Translations under genes and position numbers: made by a program
Part shown: piece after piece, positions 62,034 through 64,000 of the stretch
How the letters are laid out: each line of letters begins with the position of its first letter
Position numbering within the stretch: position 1 is the stretch's first letter
The notes under the pieces: generated by a model
What the model was told of the DNA's origin: nothing
What the model saw: only the letters and a program-made list of their open reading frames with translations
The model's database searches: none
DNA from: AP-15 sp963799085
GTDB taxonomy: Bacteria > Pseudomonadota > Alphaproteobacteria > ATCC43930 > CGMCC-115725
Assembly: GCA_963799085.1 (NCBI GenBank)
Contig: CAWCWA010000008.1
Coordinates: forward strand, 1 to 64,000
Direction of reading: 5' to 3'
DNA: 64,000 bases

Positions 62034-64000
62034 GCGCCGACGCCTATACGATCGCCGCCGCGCCATTGCTGCCCTGGGTGGCGATTGCGGTCCTCGCCGC
62101 CGCGGCGACGATTGTGCTCGGCTTTGGCGTCTGGCGGCGGTCGGTCGGATTGTGGTGGCGCGGGCTCGCGGTAGCGACTCCTGCTCGTCGCCCTCGTCAA
62201 CCCGTCGCTGATCGAAGAAAAGCGCACGCCGCAGCGCGATGTCGCGGTCGTCGTCGTCGACGATTCGCCGAGCCAGACCATCGGCAACCGCCGCCAGGCG
62301 ACCGAAGCCGCCCTCGCGACGGTCAAGGACCGGCTCGGCCGGGCGGACAATCTCGATGTGCGCATCGTCAGCGCCGGCAAGCCGCAACCCGGCGCCGGCG
62401 ACGACGGCACCCGGTTGTTCGAGGCGCTCAACCGGGCGATGACCGAGGTCCCGCGCCAGCGTCTGGCCGGTGTCGTCATGATCACCGACGGTCAGGTGCA
62501 CGACGTCCCGACCGGCGACGCAAAATCGCTCGTCGAAGCGGTCGGGGCGCCGCTGCACGTGCTGCTGTCGGGCCGACGCGACGAGCGCGACCGCCGCCTG
62601 ATCGTCGCCAAGGCGCCGAGCTTCGGCCTCGTCGGCAAGGACCTGCCGCTGACCGTTCGCGTCGAGGATCTGCCGACGGCGAAGGGCAAGGAGGCGGAAA
62701 ACGCCGGTCAGGCGCGGCTGACCTGGCGCAAGGATGGCGGCGCGCCACGGCAGGCGATGGCTCCGGTCGGGCGCGACGTGACCCTGCAGATCCCGATCGA
62801 CCATGGCGGGCCGAACGTTCTCGAACTCGAGGTCGAGCCCGGTCCCGGCGAATTGACGCTCGACAACAACCGCGCCGTCGTCGTCGTCAACGGCGTGCGC
62901 GACCGGCTGCGCGTGCTGCTGGTCTCGGGCGAGCCGCATGCCGGCGAACGGGTCTGGCGCAACATCCTCAAATCCGATCCGTCGGTCGATCTGGTGCATT
63001 TCACGATCCTGCGGCCGCCGGAAAAGCAGGACGGCACGCCGATCCGCGAATTGTCGCTGATCGCCTTCCCGATCCGCGAATTGTTCGACGCCAAGCTCGA
63101 CGATTTCGACCTGATCATCTTCGACCGCTACAGCCGGCGCGGCATGATCCCGCAGACTTATCTCGAAAACGTCGTGCGCTATGTCCGCAACGGCGGCGCC
63201 TTTCTCGAAGCCGCGGGGCCGAATTTCGGCACGCCGTTGAGCCTCTCCCGCACGCCGCTCGGCGCGATCCTGCCGACCGAGCCGACCGGCAATGTGTTCG
63301 AGGAGGGGTTCAAGCCGGAACTCACCGATCTCGGCCGCCGCCATCCGGTGACCGAGGGGCTTTCCGGCGCCGGCCCGAAGAACGGGCAGCCGAGCTGGGG
63401 TCGCTGGTTCCGCCAGGTCGACGCGCGGGTGCATCATGGCGTGACGGTGATGAGCGGCGACCGCGGCGACCCGCTGCTCGTCCTCGACCGCGTCGGCCAG
63501 GGGCGGGTCGCGCAATTGCTGTCGGACCAGATGTGGCTCTGGGCGCGCGGCTTCGAGGGCGGCGGGCCGCAGGCCGAATTGCTGCGGCGCCTCGCCTACT
63601 GGCTGATGAAGGAGCCCGATCTCGAGGAAAACGATCTGCGCGCGGCGATCGACGGCGACAAACTCGTTGTGCGGCGTCAGTCGCTCGAACCCGACGACCG
63701 ACCGGTCAGCGTCACCTTTCCCGACGGTTCGAGCCGCAGCCTGGCCTTGACGCCCGAAGGTGGCGGGCGCAGCAGCGGCAATATCGCGATCTCCGAGATG
63801 GGGCTCTACCGCGTGACCGACGGCGCCCGCACCGCACTTGCCGCGGCGGGGCCGCTCAACCCGATCGAATTCGCCGATGTGCGGACCACCCCGGAGAAGC
63901 TGGCGCCGGTTTCGGCGGCGACCGGCGGCGGCGTCTTCTGGGTCGGGACCGGCGGGGTTCCGGAGGTGCGCCGGGTCGAGCCCGGCCGCGCGAGCTTTGG
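62030..64000 (+). CDS. large membrane protein of the MoxR cluster, vWA/GATase-like, cut by window edge
   Basis: Starts at ATG 62030 overlapping the previous stop (ATGA) and runs off the right edge. Two N-terminal helices (LLPWVAIAVLAAAATIVLGFGVW and, after one frame break near 62175, LLLVALVNPSLI). The cytoplasmic or periplasmic region begins RDVAVVVVDDSPSQTIGNRRQATEAALATVKDRLG, a vWA-like D-x-S-x-S (DDSPS), followed by LAGVVMITDGQVHDVP. A second region DRLRVLLVSGEPHAGERVWRNIL and LIIFDRYSRRGMIPQTYLENVVRYVRNGGAFLEAAG is like the glutamine-amidotransferase fold without catalytic cysteine, as in the usual fourth gene of MoxR-DUF58-DUF4159 clusters. Partial; function unknown. Confidence 0.85.
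   Translation, partial: MSADAYTIAAAPLLPWVAIAVLAAAATIVLGFGVWRRSVGLWWRGLAVATPARRPRQPVADRRKAHAAARCRGRRRRRFAEPDHRQPPPGDRSRPRDGQGPARPGGQSRCAHRQRRQAATRRRRRRHPVVRGAQPGDDRGPAPASGRCRHDHRRSGARRPDRRRKIARRSGRGAAARAAVGPTRRARPPPDRRQGAELRPRRQGPAADRSRRGSADGEGQGGGKRRSGAADLAQGWRRATAGDGSGRARRDPADPDRPWRAERSRTRGRARSRRIDARQQPRRRRRQRRARPAARAAGLGRAACRRTGLAQHPQIRSVGRSGAFHDPAAAGKAGRHADPRIVADRLPDPRIVRRQARRFRPDHLRPLQPARHDPADLSRKRRALCPQRRRLSRSRGAEFRHAVEPLPHAARRDPADRADRQCVRGGVQAGTHRSRPPPSGDRGAFRRRPEERAAELGSLVPPGRRAGASWRDGDERRPRRPAARPRPRRPGAGRAIAVGPDVALGARLRGRRAAGRIAAAPRLLADEGARSRGKRSARGDRRRQTRCAASVARTRRPTGQRHLSRRFEPQPGLDARRWRAQQRQYRDLRDGALPRDRRRPHRTCRGGAAQPDRIRRCADHPGEAGAGFGGDRRRRLLGRDRRGSGGAPGRARPRELW

Overview
Organism and data quality. 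The window is GC-rich and tightly packed. It reads as an alphaproteobacterium, most likely a Rhodospirillales- or Rhizobiales-like soil or sediment lineage. The evidence is the combination of DUF1194, DUF1285, DUF1491 and DUF6111 proteins, a hopanoid-associated HpnM/MlaC-like protein, a three-gene DctPQM TRAP transporter, TadE/TadG-like proteins and PEP-CTERM exported proteins. This placement is inference from gene content. About twenty genes carry single-base frame breaks. In most of those I worked through, deleting exactly one base restores a conserved reading frame, so the window probably carries insertion-type sequencing or assembly errors. I kept such genes as CDS with a note and used 'pseudogene' only for truncated or heavily eroded genes.

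Layout. 1-680: AT-richer DNA with a DUF3800 gene that abuts a decapitated malate synthase gene (aceB). 1.7-5.5 kb: two tandem, badly broken class III cyclase/TPR genes. 5.5-10.7 kb: two PEP-CTERM proteins (one a zinc metalloprotease), a sterol-desaturase-family hydroxylase, HpnM and a universal stress protein. 10.8-15.6 kb: ftsH, then a 1.4 kb segment of small unknown genes bracketed by two copies of the 3' end of glnA, then intact glnA. 15.7-23.2 kb: capsule/exopolysaccharide genes (Kps-like protein, three glycosyltransferases, lipoprotein, Wza-like exporter). 23.3-24.9 kb: Rieske protein and amidohydrolase. 25-27.9 kb: a three-gene TadE/TadE/TadG operon. 28-29 kb: two lipoproteins. 29-35.7 kb: two two-component systems, a haem-sensor-like periplasmic protein and a Nudix hydrolase. 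35.6-38.5 kb: dCTP deaminase, dienelactone hydrolase, and a glutaredoxin-DinB fusion with an in-frame TGA exactly at the first redox cysteine. 38.5-45.5 kb: ornithine decarboxylase-like enzyme, TRAP transporter, agmatinase-family ureohydrolase and amidohydrolase, all on the minus strand. 45.7-52.5 kb: thiolase, FKBP, CDF transporter, HMG-CoA lyase, amidase pair, DUF1194, YjbQ. 52.7-57.3 kb: CHRD PEP-CTERM protein, questin-oxidase-like protein, CCA-adding enzyme, DUF6111, NudL, DUF1285. 57.3-64 kb: a MoxR-DUF58-BatA/DUF4159-large membrane protein operon that runs off the right edge.

How the genes fit together. The polysaccharide genes, Wza-like exporter and PEP-CTERM proteins suggest an extracellular matrix or envelope program. 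The 38.5-45.5 kb block looks like uptake and hydrolysis of a guanidino or amino acid compound feeding polyamine-type metabolism. The most unusual candidates are the possible selenocysteine glutaredoxin at 37.7 kb and the glnA-end-flanked insertion at 12.7-14.1 kb.
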